This document shows, one piece after another, positions 1 through 6,675 of a DNA stretch of 34,609 nt; positions within the stretch are counted from its first letter, which is position 1; the number at the start of each line of letters is the position of its first letter. The notes under the pieces were generated by a model that had not been told where the DNA came from, did no database searches, and worked only from the letters and a program-made list of their open reading frames with translations. Source of the stretch: Pelagicoccus sp. SDUM812005. Lineage in GTDB: Bacteria; Verrucomicrobiota; Verrucomicrobiia; Opitutales; Opitutaceae. The stretch spans positions 1 through 34,609 of the forward strand of contig NZ_JARXIA010000034.1 of the NCBI RefSeq assembly GCF_031127875.1, in the 5' to 3' direction. A program made the translations under genes and the position numbers.

Positions 1-96
1 CCTACCTTTTGATTTTCTATTTTGGTTCATCAGTAGGGAGCTAGGTTTATTGCTCGTCCCGCATCGTTTTGGGAGTGTTTTGAAATTTTGTGCTTT

Positions 97-199
97 GGTA
101 GGGTTCGACCGCCGGGCGGACCGTTTTTGTTCAGGATCGATGAAGGTGTCGGCTTTGAACCTCGGCGCTCTGCGGCTCGCTCGGCGAGCGAGCCCTACC
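97..199. repeat. GGTAGGG/CCCTACC-bounded hairpin repeat, left copy
   Basis: The segment opens with GGTAGGGTTCGACCGCCGGG and closes with GCGAGCGAGCCCTACC, so its ends are inverted repeats. Each arm can fold on itself: GTTCG...CGGAC-like at the left, and GGCTCGCTCGGCGAGCGAGCC at the right. The same ends with a shorter middle occur at 34112-34186 and 34468-34542, and a half copy lies at 4110-4136. It is a REP/MITE-like dispersed element. Its right edge overlaps the end of the exosortase gene and supplies that gene's TAG stop. Confidence 0.75.
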
Positions 200-1100
200 T
201 GGTGTGGCTGTTGTTCTCCTCCGATTTTCTCTCTGACCGGCGAAACAGCCAAAGCACGATGAAGACAGGGATCAGGGTGACGGCGAAGAGCGGTTGTCCG
301 CCTTGCTTGTGGAACCAGCCGTCGATCATCGCTGGATCGATGTAGTAGCACTGCCAGGCGAGCACGGTGATGCGGATGGCGTTGCGGATGATGCCGATAG
401 GGATAAAGAGGGAGACGAAAATGGCCCGTTTCCACGGACTTTTCAGAAAAAGGAAGGAAGCTACCAAGCTGGTAATGAAGAGGACTAGGCTAGAGCGGAT
501 TCCACTGCACTGAGGAGCGACTTCCATGTTGATGGTGGGCATTTGAAAGATTAGCCCTTCGCGATAAATGGGGACGCCGATCAGCTTGATTCCCCAGTAG
601 GCAGCCTCAGCGGAGGTGTGCTGGAAGAATATTTGAATTCCCTCGCGTACGGCCGCCGGGAAGGGGGTGAGGAGAACGAGAAAGAGGATTGGGAATATTT
701 GGGCGCGAATCGTCTTGGCGCCAAAGAGTTGGAACAGGGTGGAGATGATGAAGCAGACGTAAGCGAAAATCGAATACGCGAGGTAGTTCTCGATCTGATC
801 TGGATCGAGGGGATTGGCATCGCTTTGAAAAAAGGCGAAGAGGGAAATAGCCCCTGCGGTCAAGGGCCAGATGGATAGGAGGCGGTTGGGCGCGGAGGGC
901 TCGATGGTTTTCAAGCGGCTCGTGTCCCATGCCAAGTAGATGGAGACAAAGGGGATCAGGATGACGTGCGAGTAAAGGTCGCTGCTGCGGGCCAATAGCC
1001 ATAGGTGCTGCAAGGGCGTAAGAAAGAGAAGGGACAGGACTGCCACCGCTGCGGCGAGCAAGAAGAGGGGGCGTTTGTTGTCGGACGTAGTAGCGGGCAT
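195..1100 (-). CDS. xrtC: Exosortase, VPDSG-CTERM type (XrtC-like)
   Basis: This is a multi-pass inner-membrane cysteine protease/transpeptidase of the exosortase family. It is expected to cut the C-terminal VPDSG sorting signal of exported proteins and transfer them to a surface target. The 301-residue protein is almost wholly hydrophobic helices. The family's catalytic triad is visible: Cys198 in EVAPQCSGIRSS, Arg239 in GIIRNAIRIT, and His264 in DGWFHKQGG near the C-terminus. Its length suits a stand-alone exosortase without a fused EpsI domain. The ATG at 1100 is followed by a short N-tail and the first membrane helix. Its likely substrates are the two VPDSG-CTERM proteins at 2031-4101, and perhaps the protein at 5928-6602. 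It points away from them, so it is transcribed separately. The subtype call rests on the neighbouring substrates and is inference. Confidence 0.92.
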   Translation of the reverse strand: MPATTSDNKRPLFLLAAAVAVLSLLFLTPLQHLWLLARSSDLYSHVILIPFVSIYLAWDTSRLKTIEPSAPNRLLSIWPLTAGAISLFAFFQSDANPLDPDQIENYLAYSIFAYVCFIISTLFQLFGAKTIRAQIFPILFLVLLTPFPAAVREGIQIFFQHTSAEAAYWGIKLIGVPIYREGLIFQMPTINMEVAPQCSGIRSSLVLFITSLVASFLFLKSPWKRAIFVSLFIPIGIIRNAIRITVLAWQCYYIDPAMIDGWFHKQGGQPLFAVTLIPVFIVLWLFRRSERKSEENNSHTR

Positions 1101-1822
1101 GGAATTAAAGAGTCGGAAGTCGAATGAAATTGTCGAAGGGAAGCGTTAGTCGCCCGTAGCTATCGCCTAGGCTTCCTCCTTTGCTGGAAAGCTCCGGTGG
1201 GCAGGAAATGGTGCGAGGGCAGTTGGAATTTTGTCGGATGGAAAGTTGGAATCAGCGTGTGACTTATCTTGTTCGGCAGGGAAGACGAACCGCTTGCCTT
1301 TGGTGTTTCAGTCGGTTCCTGCGTTTTTCATCATCGATTAGCAAATGTGGCTGCAAGCTTTTCTTATAGCGGCAGGGGAGGCGGATACTTAAGACCGCTT
1401 GGGTCGCTCTAGGTAGATGTCGGTAGGATTTTGTGGGTGATGGGTGACGAGGATAAGGGGGCTCGGTTCTGCAGTTTTGGGAATCGGAGATGGAGCAGTC
1501 AGCGAACATTGCGAGGTTGTTTGGCTTTCCTAGGAGCGTAGCCATCTGCCGCTAGGAGCTCTAGGGGCTTGAGATGCGGGTTTATCCTCTACTCGCGGTT
1601 TCGGATTTCCATTCTGTTTGAGCCTGAGTTGAGGGGGTGTTCGACTTAACTTACTGATCGGTAGGTGGTAGTGGAATTGCTTTTAAGTTAGCTCAGGAGC
1701 CTTGGACGGTTTCTGATCTGAGCTCGTCGAAGTGTCAGTAAACCTTACAAAAACCTGTTAATTTTTCTAAGTCTCTCATTTTCAGAGGATAAGGCCGTTC
1801 TTGGAAAGCAGCATCGCTACAT
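1101..1822. other. Intergenic region between the exosortase and the first VPDSG gene
   Basis: About 900 bases separate the exosortase start from the first VPDSG-CTERM start. Open frames here (for example 1264-1545 on the minus strand) are rich in Arg, Pro and Cys and show no recognisable domain, so I do not call them genes. The region becomes AT-rich from about 1740 towards the sigma-54-type promoter. It should contain the exosortase promoter on the minus strand, but I cannot point to a convincing one. Confidence 0.5.
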
Positions 1823-1839
1823 TGTAAGAAATCCCTACA
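1823..1839 (+). promoter_or_regulatory. Candidate activator site upstream of the first VPDSG gene
   Basis: The 17-mer TGTAAGAAATCCCTACA lies about 154 bases upstream of the -12 GC of the sigma-54-type promoter, a normal enhancer distance. A related 17-mer (TGTAAG-N6-TTACT) lies at nearly the same distance, about 158 bases, before the second gene. Eleven of 17 positions agree. The site is flanked by ATTGT (1821-1825) and ACAAT (1839-1843). It could be the binding site of an NtrC-family activator. This is inference from two sites only. Confidence 0.35.
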
Positions 1840-1962
1840 CAATCTGGAATACTTAGAATTAAAAACAAAGGGGTAGAGAGTTTTTTGAATTAAGTGTAAC
1901 TGACTGTAGTCCAGTTGTTAACGTGTATAGTTTCGTTCGTGGTTGGGTCTGGGTTTTCGCTC

Positions 1963-1978
1963 TGGCGCGGAGGTTGCA
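1963..1978 (+). promoter_or_regulatory. Sigma-54 (RpoN) -24/-12 promoter
   Basis: TGGCGCG-GAGG-TTGCA matches the sigma-54 consensus TGGCACG-N4-TTGCW, with GG at -24 and GC at -12 at the correct spacing. The transcript would start near 1989, leaving a leader of about 42 bases before the ATG at 2031. This makes the upstream in-frame start at 1923 impossible on this transcript, so it helps to fix the gene start. A close copy precedes the paralogous gene at 3380-3395. Confidence 0.75.
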
Positions 1979-2030
1979 ACAAGATGTTTCGAAGCAGGAA
2001 CCATTAATCCTTTCTCAAACAAACCTTATT

Positions 2031-2687
2031 ATGAAAAACACACTTAAAGCTCTTATCGCTGTTGCGAGCATCGCTGGTGCAACCCTTGCCCAGGCGGTTT
2101 CTATCCCAACTTCCGGCTCGGTTGACCTTTCCGAGACTCCTTACTCCGCCAGTGGTGGAGGTGAGTTTCTAGCCGAGGTCGCTGGTTACGATTCGTTCTA
2201 CACGTTCTGCGTGCAGCGCTACGAAACGCTCACTTCCGAGCTCCCAGGCACCTTCGACTACACGATTTCTGACACCACTAGCACTGGATCGCACCCGAGC
2301 TCGATCCCAAATAATACGCTCAAGGAAGGTACTACTTACCTTTACCGTATGTTTGTAGCGGGTACCCTCTACGATCTGACGGATGCAGTTTCTCGCACTG
2401 CAAACTCCATCAGCTTGCAAAAGGCTATCTGGGAGTTGCAAGGCGTAGGCGCTGGACTTGGCCAGCATTCCGGCAACAACACCTTCTTGGCTATGGTTTA
2501 TGGCCTGTTCGGTGAAGCTGGCGCGAAGGCAACTACTTCCGACGCAACCGTAAAGGTAATGCGCATCTGGGGCCCACAAGGCGAAGACCTCCAGGACGTA
2601 TTGGTCTACGTACCAGATTCCGGTGCGACGCTTGCTCTCCTCGGACTTGGCTTGGCTGGACTGGCGTTTGCACGCCGCCGCCGCTAG
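2031..2687 (+). CDS. VPDSG-CTERM surface protein 1, putative internal-thioester domain
   Basis: This is a 218-residue exported protein, probably an exosortase substrate displayed at the cell surface or in the EPS. It has an N-terminal signal peptide (residues 1-22, ending ATLAQA). The C-terminus has VPDSG (residues 194-198), a hydrophobic helix and a final FARRRR, the tripartite sorting signal. The body has Cys60 in YDSFYTFCVQRYE and Gln130 in SISLQKAIWEL. This spacing and the aromatic/AIW context resemble the Cys and Gln that form the intramolecular thioester in bacterial TED/TQXA adhesin domains. The ATG at 2031 was chosen over 1923 because it begins the signal peptide and lies just behind the sigma-54-type promoter. 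No clear Shine-Dalgarno is seen. It aligns without gaps to the protein at 3442-4101, about 70% identical by hand count. The thioester role is inference. Confidence 0.9.
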   Translation: MKNTLKALIAVASIAGATLAQAVSIPTSGSVDLSETPYSASGGGEFLAEVAGYDSFYTFCVQRYETLTSELPGTFDYTISDTTSTGSHPSSIPNNTLKEGTTYLYRMFVAGTLYDLTDAVSRTANSISLQKAIWELQGVGAGLGQHSGNNTFLAMVYGLFGEAGAKATTSDATVKVMRIWGPQGEDLQDVLVYVPDSGATLALLGLGLAGLAFARRRR

Positions 2688-2714
2688 TTCGCCGATTTAG
2701 CAATAGCTTTTCCC

Positions 2715-2746
2715 AAAGCGGACGACAGAAATGTCGTCCGCTTTTT
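2715..2746 (+). terminator. Intrinsic terminator of VPDSG gene 1
   Basis: A perfect 13-base-pair stem (AAAGCGGACGACA / TGTCGTCCGCTTT) with a GAAA loop runs into five T. It lies 28 bases after the stop codon, so the gene is probably a single-gene transcript. Confidence 0.92.
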
Positions 2747-3235
2747 CGTGCCTAAATGGGGCTTTCTGCTCGAGTATTTGCGGGCGGTTTGGGCGTTACT
2801 TATCAGTTTGTTAATAATGTGGCGTGCCGGGCTCGCCGGTCGAAATGCCGGGCTTGGAGGGAAGTCTCGGAACTGCGGTTCGATCGGACTGAGGCGTCCG
2901 TAGAAAGGTTCTGGTTTGAGCGCGGGTTATGCTCAGGGAGGCGTTGCCCTTGCTGGCCTTTACGAGAGAAGGTCCAGTAAGGACCGCTAGGCGAGCTGGG
3001 GTGGGGGATTCGTGGTGATTTCTCCGGAATGTCGGAGAGCAGCGGAAAACATTTCATTGCAAGAGCTGCACTAAGGGCGGCTGTTTCTGCTCTCGGGGAT
3101 GGCGGGACAGATGCGTCAGGTCGCGCAAGGATGACGCGGTTTTATTTCGCTGGGATCGATTCGCGCAGATCCCTGCTTCGATTTGAGGGAGGGGGCGCGG
3201 CCCTTTCGGCCCAGTGGAGCCTTGGCGTGTAAAGC
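2747..3235. other. Intergenic region between the two VPDSG genes
   Basis: About 500 bases hold no credible gene. Short open frames on both strands have no recognisable domain and biased composition. There are a few small hairpins, for example CTGGCCTT...AAGGTCCAG around 2953-2977. GC falls after about 3280 towards the promoter of the second gene. Confidence 0.5.
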
Positions 3236-3252
3236 TGTAAGGAAGGTTTACT
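3236..3252 (+). promoter_or_regulatory. Candidate activator site upstream of the second VPDSG gene
   Basis: TGTAAGGAAGGTTTACT shares TGTAAG, AA and TAC at the same spacing with the site at 1823-1839. It lies about 158 bases before the -12 GC of the second sigma-54-type promoter, against about 154 for the first. It is less palindromic than the first copy. Confidence 0.3.
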
Positions 3253-3379
3253 TTGCGAGGTCTACGTGCCGGTAGAGGGAATACTTCATTGTGTGATTCT
3301 TTGATCATTTCATAAGGTGTTCATAGAAAACATGATAGGTGGTTGTTTTATTTGTGGGTTAAAATCCCAGCGCTTTGTT

Positions 3380-3395
3380 TGGCGCGAGCTGTGCA
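3380..3395 (+). promoter_or_regulatory. Sigma-54-like -24/-12 promoter of VPDSG gene 2
   Basis: TGGCGCG-AGCT-GTGCA keeps the -24 GG and -12 GC at the right spacing, with one deviation (GTGC for TTGC). The start site would be near 3406, giving a leader of about 36 bases to the ATG at 3442. It is nearly the same arrangement as at 1963-1978. Confidence 0.65.
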
Positions 3396-3441
3396 ATTGG
3401 GTCTCTCGAAATCAATCAACAAACATTTCTCATTTAGTTTT

Positions 3442-4101
3442 ATGAATAACACACTCAAAGTTCTTCTTGCTATCGCAACTTTCGCCGGAGCATCTGCGGC
3501 TCAGGCGGTCTCCATCCCGACGTCTGGAGTTGCAGACGTCTCCAAGACGGATTATTCCGCTAGCGGAGGGGGCGAGTTCCATGTCGAAGTGACTGGATAC
3601 GATTCCTTCTACACCTTTTGCGTTCAGCGCTACGAACCTCTGTCCGCCTTGCTCGATGGGACGTTCTCGTACACTATCGCTGGTTCGACCAGTGCAGGCA
3701 CTCACGTAAAGACTGCGCCGAACAACGTACTGTCGGAAGGCACTGTTTACCTGTACCGCAAGTTCGTGGCGGGAGCTTTGTACAATCTTGCTGACGCGGT
3801 CGCTCGCAAGTCCAACTCGATCAGCCTGCAGAAGGCTATCTGGGAATTGGAAGGCGAAGGCGCAGGGCTTGGTCAGAGTTCGGCGAACAACGCGTTTCTT
3901 GCCACTGTGTACGGTCTGTTTGGCGAGGCGGGAGCCAAGGCCGACGCTACAGACAAGACAGTCAAGGTTCTGCAGCTTTGGGATTCGCAAAACAATGACC
4001 TCCAAGACGTTCTCGTATATGTTCCCGATTCCGGAGCGACGCTTGCTTTGCTCGGTGTAGCGCTCGTTGGTACTGCCTTTATCCGCCGTCGCTTGGTCTA
4101 G
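3442..4101 (+). CDS. VPDSG-CTERM surface protein 2, putative internal-thioester domain
   Basis: This 219-residue paralogue of the protein at 2031-2687 aligns gap-free except for one extra C-terminal residue, with about 154 of 218 positions identical by hand. It has a signal peptide ending ASAAQA (residue 22), Cys60 in FYTFCVQRYE, Gln130 in SISLQKAIWELEG, VPDSG at 194-198, a hydrophobic helix and FIRRRLV. The VPDSGATLALLG part is identical in both proteins. The in-frame upstream start at 3343 is rejected because the sigma-54-like promoter lies between it and the ATG at 3442, where the signal peptide begins. It has its own promoter and terminator, so it is an independently transcribed duplicate. 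Conservation of the candidate thioester residues through about 30% divergence suggests they matter, but thioester formation is not proven. Confidence 0.9.
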   Translation: MNNTLKVLLAIATFAGASAAQAVSIPTSGVADVSKTDYSASGGGEFHVEVTGYDSFYTFCVQRYEPLSALLDGTFSYTIAGSTSAGTHVKTAPNNVLSEGTVYLYRKFVAGALYNLADAVARKSNSISLQKAIWELEGEGAGLGQSSANNAFLATVYGLFGEAGAKADATDKTVKVLQLWDSQNNDLQDVLVYVPDSGATLALLGVALVGTAFIRRRLV

Positions 4102-4109
4102 AGGAAACG

Positions 4110-4136
4110 CGGCGTGCCCGGCGGTCCCGCCCTACC
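4110..4136 (-). repeat. Half copy of the GGTAGGG repeat
   Basis: Read on the minus strand this gives GGTAGGGCGGGACCGCCGGG followed by CACGCCG. That is close to the left arm of the elements at 97 and 34112 (GGTAGGGTYCGACCGCCGGG). No matching right arm is seen. Confidence 0.5.
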
Positions 4137-4211
4137 TTATGCGAATGATCAAACGAAAGATGGTCTAGGCCCATAGGGCTCTCGAGCCCTGGATCCTACG
4201 ATAGCTTTTGT

Positions 4212-4239
4212 GCCGCTCCCTGTGGGGAGCGGCTTTTTT
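4212..4239 (+). terminator. Intrinsic terminator of VPDSG gene 2
   Basis: A 9-base-pair stem (GCCGCTCCC / GGGAGCGGC) with a TGTG loop is followed by six T. A second hairpin (AGGGCTC/GAGCCCT, 4175-4190) lies just upstream. Confidence 0.9.
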
Positions 4240-4308
4240 GTGCAGGAATGGGGTGGGCAGAGTTCTTCTCTTGCCATTCAGTCGACTTAGGGCGATTCGG
4301 TTGGTCCG

Positions 4309-5778
4309 ATGAGCGGAACCCTTAAAGACAGAGCGTACACGGGCGTGTTTTGGAGCGCTGCTTCTCAGCTGTCGCTCCAAGCCTCTCGTTTTGTAGTAGG
4401 GGTAATCTTAGCTCGGATTTTGGCTCCCGAGCAATTTGGAGTAATCGCGATGACCTACGTGTTCCTAGCCATCGCGGATGCGTTGGCGAGCTCGGGATTT
4501 CGCGATGCATTGATCCAGAAGAGGGAATCGAGCATTTTGGACGAGTCTTCGGTCTTTTATTTTAGCGTGGGAGTGTCGCTTGCGTTGGCGGCTGTATTGG
4601 CGTTGTCGGCCCCGCTCGTGGAGCGGTTCTACGGCCAGCCCGGTTTGGGCGACGTTTTACGTTGGGTCTGCCTCAGTCTGGTTTTCCGCGGCGCCTCGAT
4701 TGTGTATGTCTCGCTCGCGGTGAAGCGACTGGCGTTCAAGGCTCAATTCAAGGTGCAGGCCTTAGCCAGCGTCCTGGCGGGCAGCGCTGCGATCGCGATG
4801 GCTCTCTCAGGTTTTGGTGTGATGAGTTTGGTCGCCCAGGTGCTGGTAACTGACTTTTTGTCTTTGCTGCTTTATCCGGTCTTCGTCAGATGGAAGCCAG
4901 CGTTCGCCTTCTCGCCCTTGGCGCTACGGGAGATGTTTGGATTTGGTTCGAAGATGTTCCTGTCTGGTTTGGTAGGGGCAGTGATGTCGGAGCTCTACTC
5001 GGTGGTGGTCGGCAAATTCTATTCGGCGGCCAGCTTGGGGTTTTATTCACGGGCACGTCAGCTCCAGCAGTTGCCGGTTATGTTCATTTCCAGCGTGATT
5101 GGCAAGGTGGCCCTGCCTGTCTTTTCTCAATTGAACGGGAGCGAGGAGCGGTTCTCCCGAGGCTTGAGGAGTTCAGTCGGGATGGCCTGTTTCCTAGGGT
5201 TCCCACTTATGGCTGGGTTGGCGGCTGTAGCGGCCTCGCTCGTTCCAGTTTTATTAGGCCCGAAGTGGAGTGAGTCGATTCCTTTGCTCCGCCTGTTTTG
5301 TTTGGTGGGGGCCACCTATCCTTTGCGCTACCTCGCGGTGGGGGCTCTGGCGGCGTTGGGACAATCCGGCGATGTGCTTAGAGTTGAAGTTCTGGGCAAG
5401 TCTTTGGTCTTGGTCCTGCTATTCATTGTTGTGTGGGGAGGCGGGGCGATTTGGTCGGTAGTGGTGGTCGAGTTCATTGCGTCGCTCATTTATTTAGGGG
5501 CAGCGAGTCGCGCCCTTTGGCGGCGGTCGGGCTACTCGTATGGAGAGCAAGCGAGGGACGTGTTGCCAAGTTTGGGCATTGCGGGGCTCATGGGCTTGTG
5601 CGTCGCTGCCATGGAACTGCTGCCGCTGGAGGGGGCCTGGCTGTTGGGGACGCAGTGCATGGCGGGCGCCGCGCTGTATTTCGGGCTTGCTAAGCTTGCT
5701 CGCCTCGAGGGCTTGAGGGAATTTCAAGCCGCTTTCGAAAAATTGCTGGGGCGACGCTCTCGAGGTGCCTCGGCATGA
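4309..5778 (+). CDS. Polysaccharide flippase, WzxC-like (copy 1)
   Basis: This 489-residue inner-membrane protein has about 12-14 predicted helices and fits the MOP/Wzx flippase superfamily that moves undecaprenyl-linked repeat units across the inner membrane. The N-terminus (GVFWSAASQLSLQASRFVVG, then ILARILAPEQFGVIAM) is the typical WzxC/polysaccharide-synthase start. A central stretch near residue 245 (SLGFYSRARQLQQLP) is the other family hallmark. The ATG at 4309 fits the first helix. The stop overlaps an ATG at 5775 (ATGA), so the next gene is probably co-transcribed. It is one of two flippases in the window (see 10001-11491), lies on the opposite strand from the main EPS cluster, and may serve another glycan or be a duplicate. 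Confidence 0.88.
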   Translation: MSGTLKDRAYTGVFWSAASQLSLQASRFVVGVILARILAPEQFGVIAMTYVFLAIADALASSGFRDALIQKRESSILDESSVFYFSVGVSLALAAVLALSAPLVERFYGQPGLGDVLRWVCLSLVFRGASIVYVSLAVKRLAFKAQFKVQALASVLAGSAAIAMALSGFGVMSLVAQVLVTDFLSLLLYPVFVRWKPAFAFSPLALREMFGFGSKMFLSGLVGAVMSELYSVVVGKFYSAASLGFYSRARQLQQLPVMFISSVIGKVALPVFSQLNGSEERFSRGLRSSVGMACFLGFPLMAGLAAVAASLVPVLLGPKWSESIPLLRLFCLVGATYPLRYLAVGALAALGQSGDVLRVEVLGKSLVLVLLFIVVWGGGAIWSVVVVEFIASLIYLGAASRALWRRSGYSYGEQARDVLPSLGIAGLMGLCVAAMELLPLEGAWLLGTQCMAGAALYFGLAKLARLEGLREFQAAFEKLLGRRSRGASA

Positions 5779-5927
5779 TAGGGGCAGGGGAGCGGCTTGC
5801 GGTCGATTGTTGCCGCTCGTATCGCTCATTTAGATCGCGAACGGGAGGAGCTTGGCTTCTCTTGCATTGCAGGGAACCCTTTTACGTTCTGCCTGCCTTA
5901 TTGGTTCGTTTTTCCGATTTTCTTGTT

Positions 5928-6602
5928 ATGTGCGCGATCCCCTTGCTTTCCCCTTATAAGGCATGTCGTCTTGCTGGCGTCTTAGTTCTACTGCTGGCCG
6001 TGGGCGCCTGCCTAATGGAAGGCGCTTTCCTCAGGTTGAAGATGCAAGTTCTGGCATCGGAAAACACCTTATGGATGGCTGACCATTCTTATGGCGCGGC
6101 TACGGATCTAGGCGTGGGGGACGTATTTTCCGTGGAGGCTGACCTGTACGGAAGCGATGAACTGTTCACGCATCGGGACTTTTGGGTGCCGTTTGGCTCT
6201 GGGGAGGAGAGCCCCGAGGGATCGCCGCGCGCTCTCGAGTCGTTCAAGGTTTTCGTCGACGGCGAGGAGGTGGGCTTCGAGTCCTCCGTGGGAGGACATA
6301 TCTATACCTCGAATTACAGGGTTAAGTCTCAGGTCCTGACGGGGCCGAGCAACTACGAGCTTGATTTCGACTTCGATTGGCGTTCTGGGCTGGGTTCGCT
6401 CGTTCTTTGGGGGCGTTACCTCGACGACAGTTCGTTCGGTGATCCGATGCTCGTTTTGCGAGGCGACATCTCGAGCTACGGATTGCGCCGCTTCGGGGAC
6501 GATGGTGTTCCGGTTCCGGACATTATCGGTTCCTCTTTGCTTCTGTTAGGAAGCTCGTTCGCGGCGCTGGGCTTAGGGCTGAGTTTTAGGGAAAGAAGTT
6601 GA
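5928..6602 (+). CDS. Secreted protein with a degenerate VPD-type C-terminal anchor
   Basis: I do not recognise the family. From the ATG at 5928 the protein has 224 residues, with a hydrophobic export segment (about 15-35), a polar body with many Asp/Ser/Phe (DVFSVEADLYGS, LDFDFDWRSG) and a C-terminal tail. The tail has VPVPDIIGSS (from about 194), a roughly 20-residue Leu/Gly/Ala helix and final RERS. This has the layout of an exosortase sorting signal, but VPD is followed by IIGS instead of SG. It could be a divergent XrtC substrate or an ordinary C-terminally anchored protein. An alternative in-frame ATG at 5775 overlaps the flippase stop and would add 51 residues with no recognisable feature. 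I prefer 5928 because it brings the export segment close to the N-terminus. Confidence 0.7.
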   Translation: MCAIPLLSPYKACRLAGVLVLLLAVGACLMEGAFLRLKMQVLASENTLWMADHSYGAATDLGVGDVFSVEADLYGSDELFTHRDFWVPFGSGEESPEGSPRALESFKVFVDGEEVGFESSVGGHIYTSNYRVKSQVLTGPSNYELDFDFDWRSGLGSLVLWGRYLDDSSFGDPMLVLRGDISSYGLRRFGDDGVPVPDIIGSSLLLLGSSFAALGLGLSFRERS

Positions 6603-6675
6603 GGCTCTGCTCTTTTGTGGAGAGCTGTCGGGGCTCCGGCTCTTAATCGTCTTGGTTGGCGTTTGCTGCGAGAGC

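Noticed and set aside
1264-1545. 93-residue minus-strand open frame upstream of the exosortase
   Set aside because: It has Arg/Pro/Cys-rich composition and no domain or start context, and lies in low-constraint intergenic DNA.
1923-2030. Extended N-terminus of VPDSG protein 1
   Set aside because: The sigma-54-type promoter lies inside this stretch and the signal peptide begins at 2031, so the longer start is not supported.
3343-3441. Extended N-terminus of VPDSG protein 2
   Set aside because: For the same reason: the sigma-54-like promoter lies at 3380-3395 and the signal peptide starts at 3442.
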